Positions 7,939 to 17,173 are shown, numbered from the stretch's first letter. The stretch is 64,000 nucleotides of DNA from Halobacteriovoraceae bacterium (GCA_020635115.1 JACKAK010000002.1:372001-436000), one strand, 5' to 3'. Numbers and translations: made by a program. Notes: generated by a model from the sequence alone, not told the origin.

Positions 7939-9504
7939 TTGACCGACTTAAATAGACTGATATTATGCTTTCTAATTTTTTTCTCCAATATTGTTTGTGC
8001 TGAAACATATATTAGGATTGTTGCCCCAGAATTATCAAATTTCGAAGACAAGTTTGTATTTGAACAAGCTAGAAAAATGGCCTTAAGTGTACTTGTAAAA
8101 AATGAAAAATATAAAATTTTATTAAGTGAAACTGATCAACTCTTTTCTAAAATCAAAGTTGAAAATTTGAAAATGGAATTATTTAAAAATTCGCTAGAGG
8201 AATATGAGCTTAAATTTTATATTGAGGATATTAAAACATCCAAAGAAATCAAGCATGTTTGGGCAAAAAAGATTCCAAAAAGATTTTTATTATTACAAAC
8301 TCGGATGTCATTATATGAACTTTTCTATGGAAGAGAGTATGTTTTAAAAAATTTTGAGAAGATAGAGTCAGAGATAGAGTCAAGTCTTGATAAAAAGAAA
8401 GTAGATGAAAAAAAAAATGATAGTGAAACCAAATTAAATAATATAGATATAGAAAATAAAAAAAAAAAAATAAAAACAGATCTCACCTTGAATAATCAAT
8501 CTTTATATTTCAGTTCAAATATAGAATCTTCTCTTTTTATAAAAAAAAAAAATAATAAACTCATAAAAATTGATGAGACAGAAATTAAGCGTATTTCACA
8601 ATTAGAAAAGATTAGAAAATTAAAGAAATTAAGAGAAGATGAATTAATTGACTTGAGTCAATTAAAAAAAGACGTACAGAGTAGTTTATTTAAGGCAAGA
8701 AATCACAGTCCAAAAGAATTAAGTGCTACCACTAAAGACGAAGATGAAGACAATGATAATGGAAGTAATGATTCAGAGTCAGAAGAAAAGGACGGCAGTT
8801 TTGAAAATTCTCTAGGATTTTCAAATGAAAAAAAAGATGAATTAATCTTTGATAAGCCAAGAAGACCAAGAATTCCAAGATATATTTTTGAAATTGAAGC
8901 GATGAGTTTTAAAACAAAATCTACTTATCAACTCATTGATTTGGTTAATAACTTCAATTACCTTGGTGCTAAGTTTAATTATAGACATCCTATATCTGGT
9001 ACAAAAGGTGATGATTTCGAGTTTTCATTAAAAACTTTGTACCCCTTAACAAAAAAAGAAGATTTTCAAATACCACAGGTTTATAACGCACATATGATAT
9101 ACCTCTCTTCACCTGACTTTTTGCCATTTGACTTTTATATCGGACTTCATTATGAAAACATATTCTTCATTAATCAACCCGTTCTTGGTGAGGGTCTCGT
9201 TCTTGGAGAAAATAAAATTCTTTGGGTGCAAATGGGTATCGAACGTATTTTAAATATGTTTGGTATATCAATCTATTTACAAGGCTCATTTGCAAAGAAT
9301 GTATATTCAACTAGTGATTATTTGGCGAATGGTGAACTCAAACTAGATGCCACAAAATATGAGGGACATATTCAGTTCGTTTTTTTACAAAATTTTAGGG
9401 CAGGAATACGTTATATGAGGGACGTACTTACCTCCCCTAATGAATCAACATTTTCAGTTGACCAGTCAGCTTTATTTGTTACAGGTGCCTATATATTCAG
9501 ATAA
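7939..9504 (+). CDS. Exported protein with charged linker and probable C-terminal beta-barrel, unknown function
   Basis: A 521-residue protein. TTG at 7939 is chosen as start because GGAG at 7929-7932 lies six bases upstream. A signal peptide (LILCFLIFFSNIVCA) ends near residue 22. Residues about 25-130 are a mixed domain. Then comes a long, very charged, Lys/Glu/Asp-rich region (about 130-300) encoded by A-tracts. The last 205 residues show alternating hydrophobic and aromatic strands ending in Y-I-F-R, which suggests an outer-membrane beta-barrel. I do not recognise the family. It stands alone between motA (divergent) and secE. The homopolymers make frameshift or phase variation possible. 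Confidence 0.6.
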   Translation: MTDLNRLILCFLIFFSNIVCAETYIRIVAPELSNFEDKFVFEQARKMALSVLVKNEKYKILLSETDQLFSKIKVENLKMELFKNSLEEYELKFYIEDIKTSKEIKHVWAKKIPKRFLLLQTRMSLYELFYGREYVLKNFEKIESEIESSLDKKKVDEKKNDSETKLNNIDIENKKKKIKTDLTLNNQSLYFSSNIESSLFIKKKNNKLIKIDETEIKRISQLEKIRKLKKLREDELIDLSQLKKDVQSSLFKARNHSPKELSATTKDEDEDNDNGSNDSESEEKDGSFENSLGFSNEKKDELIFDKPRRPRIPRYIFEIEAMSFKTKSTYQLIDLVNNFNYLGAKFNYRHPISGTKGDDFEFSLKTLYPLTKKEDFQIPQVYNAHMIYLSSPDFLPFDFYIGLHYENIFFINQPVLGEGLVLGENKILWVQMGIERILNMFGISIYLQGSFAKNVYSTSDYLANGELKLDATKYEGHIQFVFLQNFRAGIRYMRDVLTSPNESTFSVDQSALFVTGAYIFR

Positions 9505-9565
9505 TAAAGTATTATTTTAGTACATTTTGCTAAAAAGCTAAATTTTTAATAGACATTCCATTTCA

Positions 9566-9593
9566 TTTACAGCATATAGTTCTAACTTATACT
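9566..9593 (+). promoter_or_regulatory. Promoter of the secE-nusG-ribosomal operon
   Basis: -35 TTTACA (9566-9571) and -10 TATACT (9588-9593) with a 16-base spacer, 37 bases before secE. Both boxes differ from the sigma-70 consensus at one position. This is the most likely start of the secE-nusG-rplK-rplA transcript. No tRNA-Trp or tuf gene lies upstream, unlike many bacteria. Confidence 0.7.
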
Positions 9594-9629
9594 AGTGTAG
9601 AACTTTTTAACTTATCGATAAGGACATTT

Positions 9630-10016
9630 ATGAGTGGTCTTGATGCAAAAGACAGTAAGAAAGTAATAAATGCTTTTGTGGCCATCGTTTCAATGATTTC
9701 GGCCTATGTTTTCGTAAGATTTTTCTCTCAACTTGGAGAGTGGTTTGATTTAGAAGCAAAAATATCAAATTTCAATGGTGTTTCTCAGGGAATTGGTGGA
9801 GCAATTGGTTTAATTGCCTTTCTGGCCGTAACGAAAAATTCTAAAGCTTCTAAGTATATGGCAGAGGTTTACAGCGAGTTAACAAAGGTCGTGTGGCCTA
9901 ATAAAGATGAAATTGTGAAAGTTACGGTTGGGATCGTCATCGGAGTTACTATTACGAGTTTGTTTTTTGTATTAATAGATTGGCTCACGAGAGAATTTCT
10001 TACGTTGCTTTACTAA
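9630..10016 (+). CDS. secE: Preprotein translocase subunit SecE
   Basis: A 128-residue protein, close to the E. coli length and longer than the single-helix SecE of many bacteria. Three hydrophobic segments are seen (about residues 12-32, 49-68 and 96-118). The conserved amphipathic region ELTKVVWPNKDEIVK (about 83-97) directly precedes the last helix and identifies the family. SecE clamps SecY in the inner-membrane translocon; secY lies about 24 kb downstream. First gene of its operon, followed 17 bases later by nusG. Confidence 0.96.
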   Translation: MSGLDAKDSKKVINAFVAIVSMISAYVFVRFFSQLGEWFDLEAKISNFNGVSQGIGGAIGLIAFLAVTKNSKASKYMAEVYSELTKVVWPNKDEIVKVTVGIVIGVTITSLFFVLIDWLTREFLTLLY

Positions 10017-10033
10017 TAAGGTTGGATTTCACT

Positions 10034-10666
10034 ATGTCTGAAGAAAACATAAAAGAAAAAAATGAAGTTGAAATGGGTGAAATAACAGAGAAAGACCAAA
10101 ATTTGTTATCCACTTCTGAAAGTATGAATAACAGCTTAAATTTCAAATGGTTTGTTATAAGGACGCTAACCGGCCAAGAGAATAAAGTTGTGAAGGCCTT
10201 GAAAGAGCGAGTTGTGAATTTCAACCAATCAGAGTTTTTTCAAGACATCATAACTCCAGAAGAAACCGTTGTAACTAATACTAATGGTAAAAAAAGAAAG
10301 ATTAAAAAGAAATTTTTTCCAGGATATGTCTTGATTAAGATGGTTATGAATGATAAGACATGGCACCTTGTCAAGGATACTGATAAAATTACTGGTTTTG
10401 TGGGCGGAACTGCTGATCGCCCAGAGCCAATTTCGGACGAAGAAGCTTTATATATGCTGAATCAGGCCGAAGAAGGACATAAAAAACCTAGAGCGAGTGT
10501 TAACTTTTCAGAGGGAGAAACTGTTAAAGTTATAGAAGGCCCTTTTGCTTCTTTCGTGGGAACAATTGAGTCAGTGAATGAAAAAGGTAAAATTAAGGTT
10601 TCGGTCTCAATCTTTGGTAGACCTACTCCTGTTGAATTAGATTTTACGCAAGTAGAAAAAGTATAA
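10034..10666 (+). CDS. nusG: Transcription termination/antitermination protein NusG
   Basis: A 210-residue protein. The start at 10034 (MSEENIKEK) is preceded by GGA; the longer open frame from 9980 would overlap secE. The NGN domain begins at FKWFVIRTLTGQENKV (about residue 38) and includes KKFFPGYVLIKM. The C-terminal KOW domain has FSEGETVKVIEGPFASF. The first 37 or so residues are a Glu/Lys-rich extension absent from short NusG proteins. NusG binds RNA polymerase and couples it to Rho or to ribosomal S10. Classic position between secE and rplK. Confidence 0.97.
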   Translation: MSEENIKEKNEVEMGEITEKDQNLLSTSESMNNSLNFKWFVIRTLTGQENKVVKALKERVVNFNQSEFFQDIITPEETVVTNTNGKKRKIKKKFFPGYVLIKMVMNDKTWHLVKDTDKITGFVGGTADRPEPISDEEALYMLNQAEEGHKKPRASVNFSEGETVKVIEGPFASFVGTIESVNEKGKIKVSVSIFGRPTPVELDFTQVEKV

Positions 10667-10689
10667 TTAAAAATTAGTTGGAGTCGTAA

Positions 10690-11118
10690 ATGGCGAAAAA
10701 AGTAACAGGTTTTATTAAATTACAAATCGAAGGCGGAAAGGCCAACCCAGCACCACCTATTGGACCAGCTCTTGGACAAAAAGGTGTAAATATTATGGAG
10801 TTCTGTAAGGCCTTTAATGCAAAAACACAAAAGGAAGCGGGAGTTGTACTACCAACAATTATCACTGTTTATTCAGATAGATCATTTACGTTTATAACTA
10901 AAACTCCTCCGGCAACTTATTTGTTGAAAACAAAACTTAAGCTAAAGTCTGGTGCAAATAAGCCTGGGCATGAGGTTGCTGGTACTGTTGGTGCGAATGT
11001 CGTTAGAGAAGTTGCTGAAACAAAAATGCCAGACCTATCAGCAGGAAGTGTTGAAGCGGGAATGAGAACTATCGAAGGCTCTGTGCGATCAATGGGACTC
11101 AAGTTAGATTATAAATAG
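10690..11118 (+). CDS. rplK: 50S ribosomal protein L11
   Basis: A 142-residue protein of normal length. IKLQIEGGKANPAPPIGPAL at the N-terminus is the family hallmark (proline-rich switch region), and the C-terminal rRNA-binding domain contains AGTVGANVVREVAETKM. L11 binds the GTPase-associated region of 23S rRNA and is needed for RelA sensing. It lies 23 bases after nusG and is followed by a structured spacer before rplA. Confidence 0.98.
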   Translation: MAKKVTGFIKLQIEGGKANPAPPIGPALGQKGVNIMEFCKAFNAKTQKEAGVVLPTIITVYSDRSFTFITKTPPATYLLKTKLKLKSGANKPGHEVAGTVGANVVREVAETKMPDLSAGSVEAGMRTIEGSVRSMGLKLDYK

Positions 11119-11125
11119 TGAGTGA

Positions 11126-11156
11126 ATTCGGGAGATAATTCTTAAAATTATCGAAT
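11126..11156 (+). promoter_or_regulatory. Stem with GGAG bulge between rplK and rplA, possible L1 operator
   Basis: ATTCG (11126-11130) plus ATAATT (11135-11140) pair with AATTAT (11146-11151) plus CGAAT (11152-11156), closing a five-base loop and leaving GGAG (11131-11134) bulged on one strand. An asymmetric purine bulge in a stem is reminiscent of L1 target sites, and L1 is a known autogenous repressor of the rplK-rplA unit. The structure is seen; the function is inference. Confidence 0.4.
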
Positions 11157-11174
11157 GTACCGAGAGGAGATGTA

Positions 11175-11876
11175 GTGAAAAAACGCGGAAAACGTTATTT
11201 AAGTCTTTTAAAAGATCTTGATTTAGAGAAAAATTATTCAATTAATGACGCCATTTCTACAGTGAAAAACGCAGCAAATGCAAAGTTTGATGAAACTGTA
11301 GATCTTGCTTTTCGTTTAGGTGTAGATCCTAGACATGCAGATCAAATGATAAGAGGCGCTATTGCTCTTCCTGCTGGAACAGGAAAAGAAGTTAGAGTTT
11401 GTGTCATTACTTCTGGCGAAAAAATCACTGATGCTGAAAAGGCCGGTGCTGATTTTGTTGGAGGAGATGATATTATTACTAAAATTCAAGGTGGTTGGTT
11501 GGATTTTGATAGAGTAATCGCTTCACCTGAAATGATGGGGAAAATTGGTAGAATTGGTCGTATTCTTGGACCTAGAGGTCTTATGCCAAACCCAAAACTT
11601 GGAACAGTTACTCCTGATGTCGCTAAGGCCGTCAGTGAGCAAAAATCTGGTAAAGTAGAATACAGAACAGAGAAAAATGGTATTATCCATGTTCCAATTG
11701 GAAAAAAATCTTTTGAAGAAAGTAAATTAAGAGAAAATTTTAACGCTATTGTTGGTGCTATCCTAAAGGCCAAGCCATCTACTGCTAAAGGAACTTATTT
11801 AAGATCTCTTACAATTAGTACGACGATGGGGCCAGGTATAAAAATAGACACTCTCGAAGCGAGTACTATACTGTAG
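11175..11876 (+). CDS. rplA: 50S ribosomal protein L1
   Basis: A 233-residue protein starting with GTG at 11175, with GAGGAGA just upstream. Family features include VDPRHADQMIRGAIALPAGTG and ILGPRGLMPNPKLGTV, the central-domain motif. L1 forms the mobile stalk of the 50S subunit near the E site, and in many bacteria represses its own operon by binding mRNA. It lies between rplK and rplJ, as expected. Confidence 0.98.
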   Translation: MKKRGKRYLSLLKDLDLEKNYSINDAISTVKNAANAKFDETVDLAFRLGVDPRHADQMIRGAIALPAGTGKEVRVCVITSGEKITDAEKAGADFVGGDDIITKIQGGWLDFDRVIASPEMMGKIGRIGRILGPRGLMPNPKLGTVTPDVAKAVSEQKSGKVEYRTEKNGIIHVPIGKKSFEESKLRENFNAIVGAILKAKPSTAKGTYLRSLTISTTMGPGIKIDTLEASTIL

Positions 11877-11960
11877 ATTTTGAAGAGGTTGATGAAGGTC
11901 GGTTCCATATAAGGTATAAAGCCTGCCTGAAATCTCCCTCCTTTTGTTGTGGAGGTATTG
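11877..11960 (+). promoter_or_regulatory. Probable L10 leader region before rplJ
   Basis: An 84-base untranslated spacer sits where the L10(L12)4-binding autoregulatory leader lies in other bacteria. CCTCC (11937-11941) can pair with the rplJ ribosome-binding site GGAGG (11951-11955) across a nine-base loop, so translation could be gated. I cannot confirm the full leader fold or its kink-turn by eye. Confidence 0.42.
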
Positions 11961-12515
11961 ATGTTAACAAAAGCTGAGAAAAACGGCATTATCGAGGATT
12001 TGAAAACAGATCTAGATAAAGCTCAGGCCATCTTCCTTACTAACTTGATAGGTATATCCGCAAACGATTCAGTTAAGATTCGTAAGGAAATACGTGAAGT
12101 TAATGGGAAAGTGGTTGTAACGAGAAACACTCTTTTCTCTAAGGCCGCAAAAGGGCATATTGCCGAAGGACTTCTCTCGAATTTAAAAGGTCCTCACGCA
12201 GTTGCATTTGCTTTTGATGATGCTGCGGCGGTTGCTAAAGCGATTAAAAAAGCAGGCGATTCTCTTGAGAAAGTTGAATTTAAGGGTGGTATTTTAGATG
12301 GAAAAGTTCTCTCATTAGCAGAGGTTCAAGAACTTGCAAATTTACCATCAAAAGACCAGATGTTAGCGACTTTATTGGCAACTTTCAACGCACCAATCTC
12401 AGCGTTGGCCAGAGTCCTTTTTGCAATCCAAGAAAAGAAAGTAGAAGGTGGTGAAGCTGCTCCTGCTCAAGCAGAAGCGCAAGCCGAACAAGAAATTAAA
12501 ACTGAAGAAGAGTAG
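11961..12515 (+). CDS. rplJ: 50S ribosomal protein L10
   Basis: A 184-residue protein. ATG 11961 is preferred, with GGAGG five bases upstream; the in-frame GTG at 11949 would bury that site. The N-terminal rRNA-binding domain includes VRNTLF-like VVTRNTLFSKAA and LKGPHAVAFAFDD. The C-terminal helix that carries the L7/L12 dimers is followed by a Glu/Ala-rich tail (AQAEAQAEQEIKTEEE), longer than in E. coli. L10 anchors the L12 stalk that recruits translation factors. It is followed directly by rplL. Confidence 0.97.
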   Translation: MLTKAEKNGIIEDLKTDLDKAQAIFLTNLIGISANDSVKIRKEIREVNGKVVVTRNTLFSKAAKGHIAEGLLSNLKGPHAVAFAFDDAAAVAKAIKKAGDSLEKVEFKGGILDGKVLSLAEVQELANLPSKDQMLATLLATFNAPISALARVLFAIQEKKVEGGEAAPAQAEAQAEQEIKTEEE

Positions 12516-12539
12516 AATTAAATTACAGGGGAATTTATT

Positions 12540-12908
12540 ATGAGTATTACAAATGAACAATTAATCGACCATATTTCTAGTATGAGTGTCTTAGATGTAG
12601 CGAATCTAGTTAAGCAATTAGAGGAAAAATTTGGCGTTTCTGCCGCTCCTGTTGCTGTAGCTGGTGCTGCTGTTGCTGGTGAAGCAGCTGAGGAAAAAAC
12701 TGAATTTACAGTTGTACTCGCTGATGCCGGTGACAAGAAAATCAATGTCATTAAGGAAGTTAGAGGGATTACTGGACTTGGGCTTAAAGAAGCAAAAGCA
12801 CTTGTTGAAGGTGCACCAAAACCAATTAAAGAAGGCGTTGACAAAGCTGAGGCCGAAGAACTCAAGAAAAAACTTGAAGCTGCTGGTGCCAAAGTTGAGC
12901 TTAAATAA
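12540..12908 (+). CDS. rplL: 50S ribosomal protein L7/L12
   Basis: A 122-residue protein with an N-terminal dimerisation domain (to about residue 33), an Ala/Val/Gly-rich hinge (about 35-52) and the conserved C-terminal domain with IKEVRGITGLGLKEAKALVE, the surface that binds EF-G and EF-Tu. AGGGGAA lies upstream. The gene is followed by a hairpin that probably reduces read-through into rpoBC. Confidence 0.98.
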   Translation: MSITNEQLIDHISSMSVLDVANLVKQLEEKFGVSAAPVAVAGAAVAGEAAEEKTEFTVVLADAGDKKINVIKEVRGITGLGLKEAKALVEGAPKPIKEGVDKAEAEELKKKLEAAGAKVELK

Positions 12909-12940
12909 TTTATTTAATTGTTATACATACTTTTAAATTG

Positions 12941-12975
12941 AGGTGTGAGGGTATACTGTATCTTCACACCTTTTT
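12941..12975 (+). terminator. Terminator/attenuator between rplL and rpoB
   Basis: AGGTGTGA (12941-12948) pairs with TCACACCT (12964-12971), followed by TTTTT. Such a partial terminator between rplL and rpoB is a known way to set the ribosomal protein to RNA polymerase ratio. A TATACT at 13022-13027 could be the -10 of a secondary rpoB promoter, but I see no good -35. Confidence 0.8.
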
Positions 12976-13042
12976 GTACGTTTATACATTGATCAATTTA
13001 TTTTGATTACAGAACACTAACTATACTTTAGGGGACCTTATT

Positions 13043-16000
13043 ATGACTCAGGTTTTCTCGCCAAATAAATGGCATCGAAAGGACTTTAGTAAATCACCAA
13101 AAGTTCTCGATACTCCTTCTCTTATGCATCTTCAAATTAATTCCTATGAGGAATTCCTGCAGAAGGATGTACCACCGGCCAAAAGAAAAGATATTGGTTT
13201 ACAGGCCGTTTTTAAGTCAGTTTTTCCAATCCATGATTTTAATAAAACTGTCTCTCTTGAATTTGTTAGCTATTCTCTTGAAGAGCCTAAATATACAGTT
13301 ATTGAATGTAGACAAAGAGGACTAAGCTATGAAGCTCCTCTGAAAGTTGTTGTTCGTTTAGTTTTCTACGAAGTTAATGTAGACAAAGATGGTAGTGAAC
13401 AGAGAACAGTTTCACAAATAAAAGAACAGGAAGTTTACCTTGGAAATATCCCACTTATGGCGGATACCGGTTCGTTTGTTTATAATGGTACCGAGCGAGT
13501 AATCGTATCTCAATTACATAGGTCTCCAGGGATTATTTTCGAACATGACAGTGGAAAAAAACATTCAAGTGGAAAACTTTTATATTCTGCCAGAATTATA
13601 CCTCATAGAGGATCTTGGCTTGATTTCGAATTTGACCATAAGAATGTCCTCTTTGCTCGTATAGATAGAAAAAGAAAACTTCATGCAACTGTTGTTCTTA
13701 AAGCAATGGGATACAGTACAGAAGAACTGCTTGAAATGTTTTATAAAAAAGAGATCTTGAATCTTTCGAAAGAGGGATTTACAAGAAAACTAGATTTTTC
13801 TCTGCTTATTGGTACGCGTTCGGAAAATGATATTCTTGATCCAAAAACGGGAAAGCATATAGTTAAAAAGGGAAAGAAGTTTACTAAACTATCAGCTCAT
13901 AAACTTTCTGAAGTAGGAATAACAGAGATTCCGATTTCTGTAGATAATATTGTAGGAAAAATTGTAGCAGAAGATATTTTCGATGAATCTACTGGAGAGG
14001 TTCTTTGTCTGGCCAATGAGGCCTTAAGTGAAGGGAAAATACACGACCTACTAAATGCCGGTATAAAAGAAGTTAAACTTTTATATATTGATATGATCAA
14101 TTATGGTGACCAGATTAGAAATACGCTCTTGTTAGATAAAACCGACTCTAAAGAAGATGCTCTAATTAAAATTTTTGAAAGATTAAGACCTGGCGAGCCA
14201 CCTTCAGTTGAGGCAGCAGAACTATTGTTTAACTCTCTCTTCTTTGATGCAGATAAATATGATCTGTCCAAAGTTGGAAGAATGAAAATAAACTACAAAT
14301 TTGGAATGAATGTTCCTGTAGATCAAACCGTTCTAACAAAAGATGATATTCTCACAACTGTAAATTACCTAGTTGAACTAAATAATGGGAAAGGTAAGGT
14401 TGATGATATTGATCATCTTGGTAATAGAAGAGTTCGAGCAGTAGGTGAGCTTCTTGAAAATCAATTTAGAGTTGGCCTAGTAAGGATGGAAAGGGCCGTA
14501 AAAGAAAGAATGGCCATACAAGAAATTGAAACACTTATGCCATATGATTTAGTTAATCAAAAACCTGTGGCAGCAGCGGTAAAAGAATTCTTTGGATCTT
14601 CACAATTATCTCAGTTTATGGATCAAACAAATCCACTTTCTGAAATTACTCATAAAAGAAGACTGTCTGCTTTAGGACCTGGAGGTCTTACTAGAGAAAG
14701 AGCTGGATTTGAAGTTCGTGACGTCCATAGTACTCACTATGGGAGAATGTGTCCTGTTGAAACACCAGAGGGACCAAATATTGGTCTAATAACATCCTTG
14801 GCAACATATGCTAAAGTCTCAGAATACGGATTTATTGAAACTCCTTATCTTGTATTAAACAAAGATAAAACATTTCAAAAAGAACCAAAATACTTCACTG
14901 CTTTCGAAGAAGAAGGGCGTGTTATAGCTCAGATTAGTGAGAAACATTTACAAAATGATAGATTACAAGGTGAACATATTCCTGCCAGGGCTGCAGGTGA
15001 GTTTACAATTGTTAAGGATGAAGACGTTGAGCTAATGGACGTTTCTCCAACGCAGATGATTTCGATTGCAACTTCTCTCATTCCATTTCTCGAACATGAC
15101 GATGCTAACCGAGCTCTAATGGGTTCAAATATGATGAGACAGGCGGTGCCTGTTGTAATTACTGATGCCCCTATCGTTGGTACTGGTGTTGAATCTATTA
15201 TTGCACATGATTCAGGTGCAATAATAACTGCAAAAGATTCTGGAAAAGTAATATTTGTTGACTCAACTCGCATTGTTATTCAAAAAGATAATTTTGGTGA
15301 AGGTGAGTCAGGTGTTCAAATATACAAATTAACCAAATACCAAAGAACCAACCAAAATACATGCTTCAACCAAAAAGCACTTGTAAAAGAAGGGGATAGG
15401 GTTGAACGCGGATCTGTTATTGCAGATGGGCCAGCAACTGATCAAGGAGATTTAGCACTAGGACAAAATGTACTCGTCGCATTTATGCCTTGGGGTGGAT
15501 ACAATTACGAAGACTCAATTTTGATATCAGAATCGATGCTTGCTCAAGATGTTTTTACTTCTGTTCATATTGAAAGCTTCGAAGTTGAGGCCAGAGATAC
15601 TAAACTTGGTAAAGAAGAAATTACTCGTGACATTCCTAATGTGTCAGAGGAAGCTTTAAAAGATCTCGATGAAGCTGGTATCATTAGAGTTGGTGCTATC
15701 GTAAAACCTGGTGATATTCTTGTTGGAAAAATTACCCCAAAAGGTGAAACACAATTATCTCCGGAAGAGAAATTACTAAAAGCTATCTTCGGAGACAAAG
15801 CAGGTGATGTAAAAGATACTTCTCTGAGAATACCTTCAAGTGTCAGAGGAACAGTTGTAGATGCTAAAGTCTACACTCGAGAAGGTGTTGAACTAGATAA
15901 AAGATCTAAACAAATCATAGATGAAGAGACGACCTTAATACGTAGAGATGAGAAAATTGAAGTTAAAGCAATTCAATCTTCTGCCATATTTAAAATTGCA

Positions 16001-17173
16001 GCAATGCTAGAAGGACAGTTGACTATTGATGCTTTAATTTCTGAGGATGGTTCTACTGAGTTAATTCCTAAAGGGGCGAAAATCACTTCAGAAACTTTGG
16101 CCGTTATTCCTTTTGAATTAATAGGTTATATTCCGTTAAAACCAGAAGTTGAAGAGAAATTATCTGAGTATTTTGCAGACGTTAGAAACAGAATAAATCG
16201 AGTTCGCACAAAAGCAAACGATGAAATTGCTAAATTACATAGGGGTGATGAATTACCTCCAGGTGTTATCAAAAAAGTAATTGTTTACGTCGCTATAAAA
16301 AGGAAATTGCAACCTGGTGATAAAATGGCCGGTAGACACGGTAATAAAGGTGTTATTTCAAATGTTGTTCCACAAGAGGATATGCCATTTTTAGCTGACG
16401 GAACTCCAGTTGAAATTGTTCTCAATCCTTTAGGTGTTCCTTCACGTATGAATATTGGGCAACTTCTTGAATTACATTTAGGATGGGCAGGACGTGGTTT
16501 AGGTGAAAAAATTAAAGAAATGTTAGAGGATCAGATCGCTATAAATGAGCTTAAAGATTATATCTACAGAGTATTTAAAACTACTGAGGTTCAAAACTGG
16601 TTGAAAAAAGCTAGCGATAAGGAAGTTCAAAGAGTCGCAAAACAGCTATCTAAAGGAATTAGATTTTCAACAAAAGTTTTTGATGGTGCTAAAGAGTCTG
16701 ATATTGAAGAAATGTTAGAACTTGCCGGATTAAATAAGAATGGAAAGACAACTTTGTTTGATGGGAAAACAGGGGATGCCTTTGCTGAACAAGTAACTGT
16801 TGGAACAATGTACATGCTAAAACTTCATCATCTAGTTGATGAAAAAATACATGCACGTTCAACTGGTCCTTATTCTCTTGTCACTCAACAGCCACTAGGC
16901 GGTAAAGCTCAATTTGGTGGTCAAAGACTAGGGGAAATGGAAGTTTGGGCACTTGAAGCATACGGTGCTGCTTATACACTCCAGGAATTTTTAACTGTAA
17001 AGTCAGATGATGTTATTGGTAGAACACGGATGTATGAGTCAATTGTAAAAGGTGAACAAGTACTTGAACCAGGATTACCCGAATCGTTTAACGTTTTAAT
17101 CCGAGAGCTGCAAGCTCTTTGCTTGGATGTTAAATTAGAGGAAGGCACGATTGGTGAAGAAGCATTATCTTAA
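13043..17173 (+). CDS. rpoB: DNA-directed RNA polymerase subunit beta
   Basis: A 1376-residue protein, slightly longer than E. coli RpoB. The rifampicin-binding region is intact and wild type in type: SSQLSQFMDQTNPLSEITHK and then RRLSALGPGGLTRERAG keep the Asp, His and Ser usually altered in resistance. Further hallmarks are GRMCPVETPEGPNIGLI, GDKMAGRHGNKG and the C-terminal LGGKAQFGGQRLGEMEVWAL. It forms the polymerase core with RpoC and RpoA. AGGGGA lies upstream, and rpoC follows after 34 bases. Confidence 0.99.
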   Translation: MTQVFSPNKWHRKDFSKSPKVLDTPSLMHLQINSYEEFLQKDVPPAKRKDIGLQAVFKSVFPIHDFNKTVSLEFVSYSLEEPKYTVIECRQRGLSYEAPLKVVVRLVFYEVNVDKDGSEQRTVSQIKEQEVYLGNIPLMADTGSFVYNGTERVIVSQLHRSPGIIFEHDSGKKHSSGKLLYSARIIPHRGSWLDFEFDHKNVLFARIDRKRKLHATVVLKAMGYSTEELLEMFYKKEILNLSKEGFTRKLDFSLLIGTRSENDILDPKTGKHIVKKGKKFTKLSAHKLSEVGITEIPISVDNIVGKIVAEDIFDESTGEVLCLANEALSEGKIHDLLNAGIKEVKLLYIDMINYGDQIRNTLLLDKTDSKEDALIKIFERLRPGEPPSVEAAELLFNSLFFDADKYDLSKVGRMKINYKFGMNVPVDQTVLTKDDILTTVNYLVELNNGKGKVDDIDHLGNRRVRAVGELLENQFRVGLVRMERAVKERMAIQEIETLMPYDLVNQKPVAAAVKEFFGSSQLSQFMDQTNPLSEITHKRRLSALGPGGLTRERAGFEVRDVHSTHYGRMCPVETPEGPNIGLITSLATYAKVSEYGFIETPYLVLNKDKTFQKEPKYFTAFEEEGRVIAQISEKHLQNDRLQGEHIPARAAGEFTIVKDEDVELMDVSPTQMISIATSLIPFLEHDDANRALMGSNMMRQAVPVVITDAPIVGTGVESIIAHDSGAIITAKDSGKVIFVDSTRIVIQKDNFGEGESGVQIYKLTKYQRTNQNTCFNQKALVKEGDRVERGSVIADGPATDQGDLALGQNVLVAFMPWGGYNYEDSILISESMLAQDVFTSVHIESFEVEARDTKLGKEEITRDIPNVSEEALKDLDEAGIIRVGAIVKPGDILVGKITPKGETQLSPEEKLLKAIFGDKAGDVKDTSLRIPSSVRGTVVDAKVYTREGVELDKRSKQIIDEETTLIRRDEKIEVKAIQSSAIFKIAAMLEGQLTIDALISEDGSTELIPKGAKITSETLAVIPFELIGYIPLKPEVEEKLSEYFADVRNRINRVRTKANDEIAKLHRGDELPPGVIKKVIVYVAIKRKLQPGDKMAGRHGNKGVISNVVPQEDMPFLADGTPVEIVLNPLGVPSRMNIGQLLELHLGWAGRGLGEKIKEMLEDQIAINELKDYIYRVFKTTEVQNWLKKASDKEVQRVAKQLSKGIRFSTKVFDGAKESDIEEMLELAGLNKNGKTTLFDGKTGDAFAEQVTVGTMYMLKLHHLVDEKIHARSTGPYSLVTQQPLGGKAQFGGQRLGEMEVWALEAYGAAYTLQEFLTVKSDDVIGRTRMYESIVKGEQVLEPGLPESFNVLIRELQALCLDVKLEEGTIGEEALS

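Noticed and set aside
9505..9629. tRNA-Trp before secE
   Set aside because: That position holds tRNA-Trp in many bacteria, but no cloverleaf-forming sequence is present, only a promoter.
13003..13027. Promoter for rpoB using TTGATT and TATACT
   Set aside because: The spacer is only 13 bases and no better -35 is present; only the -10 looks good.
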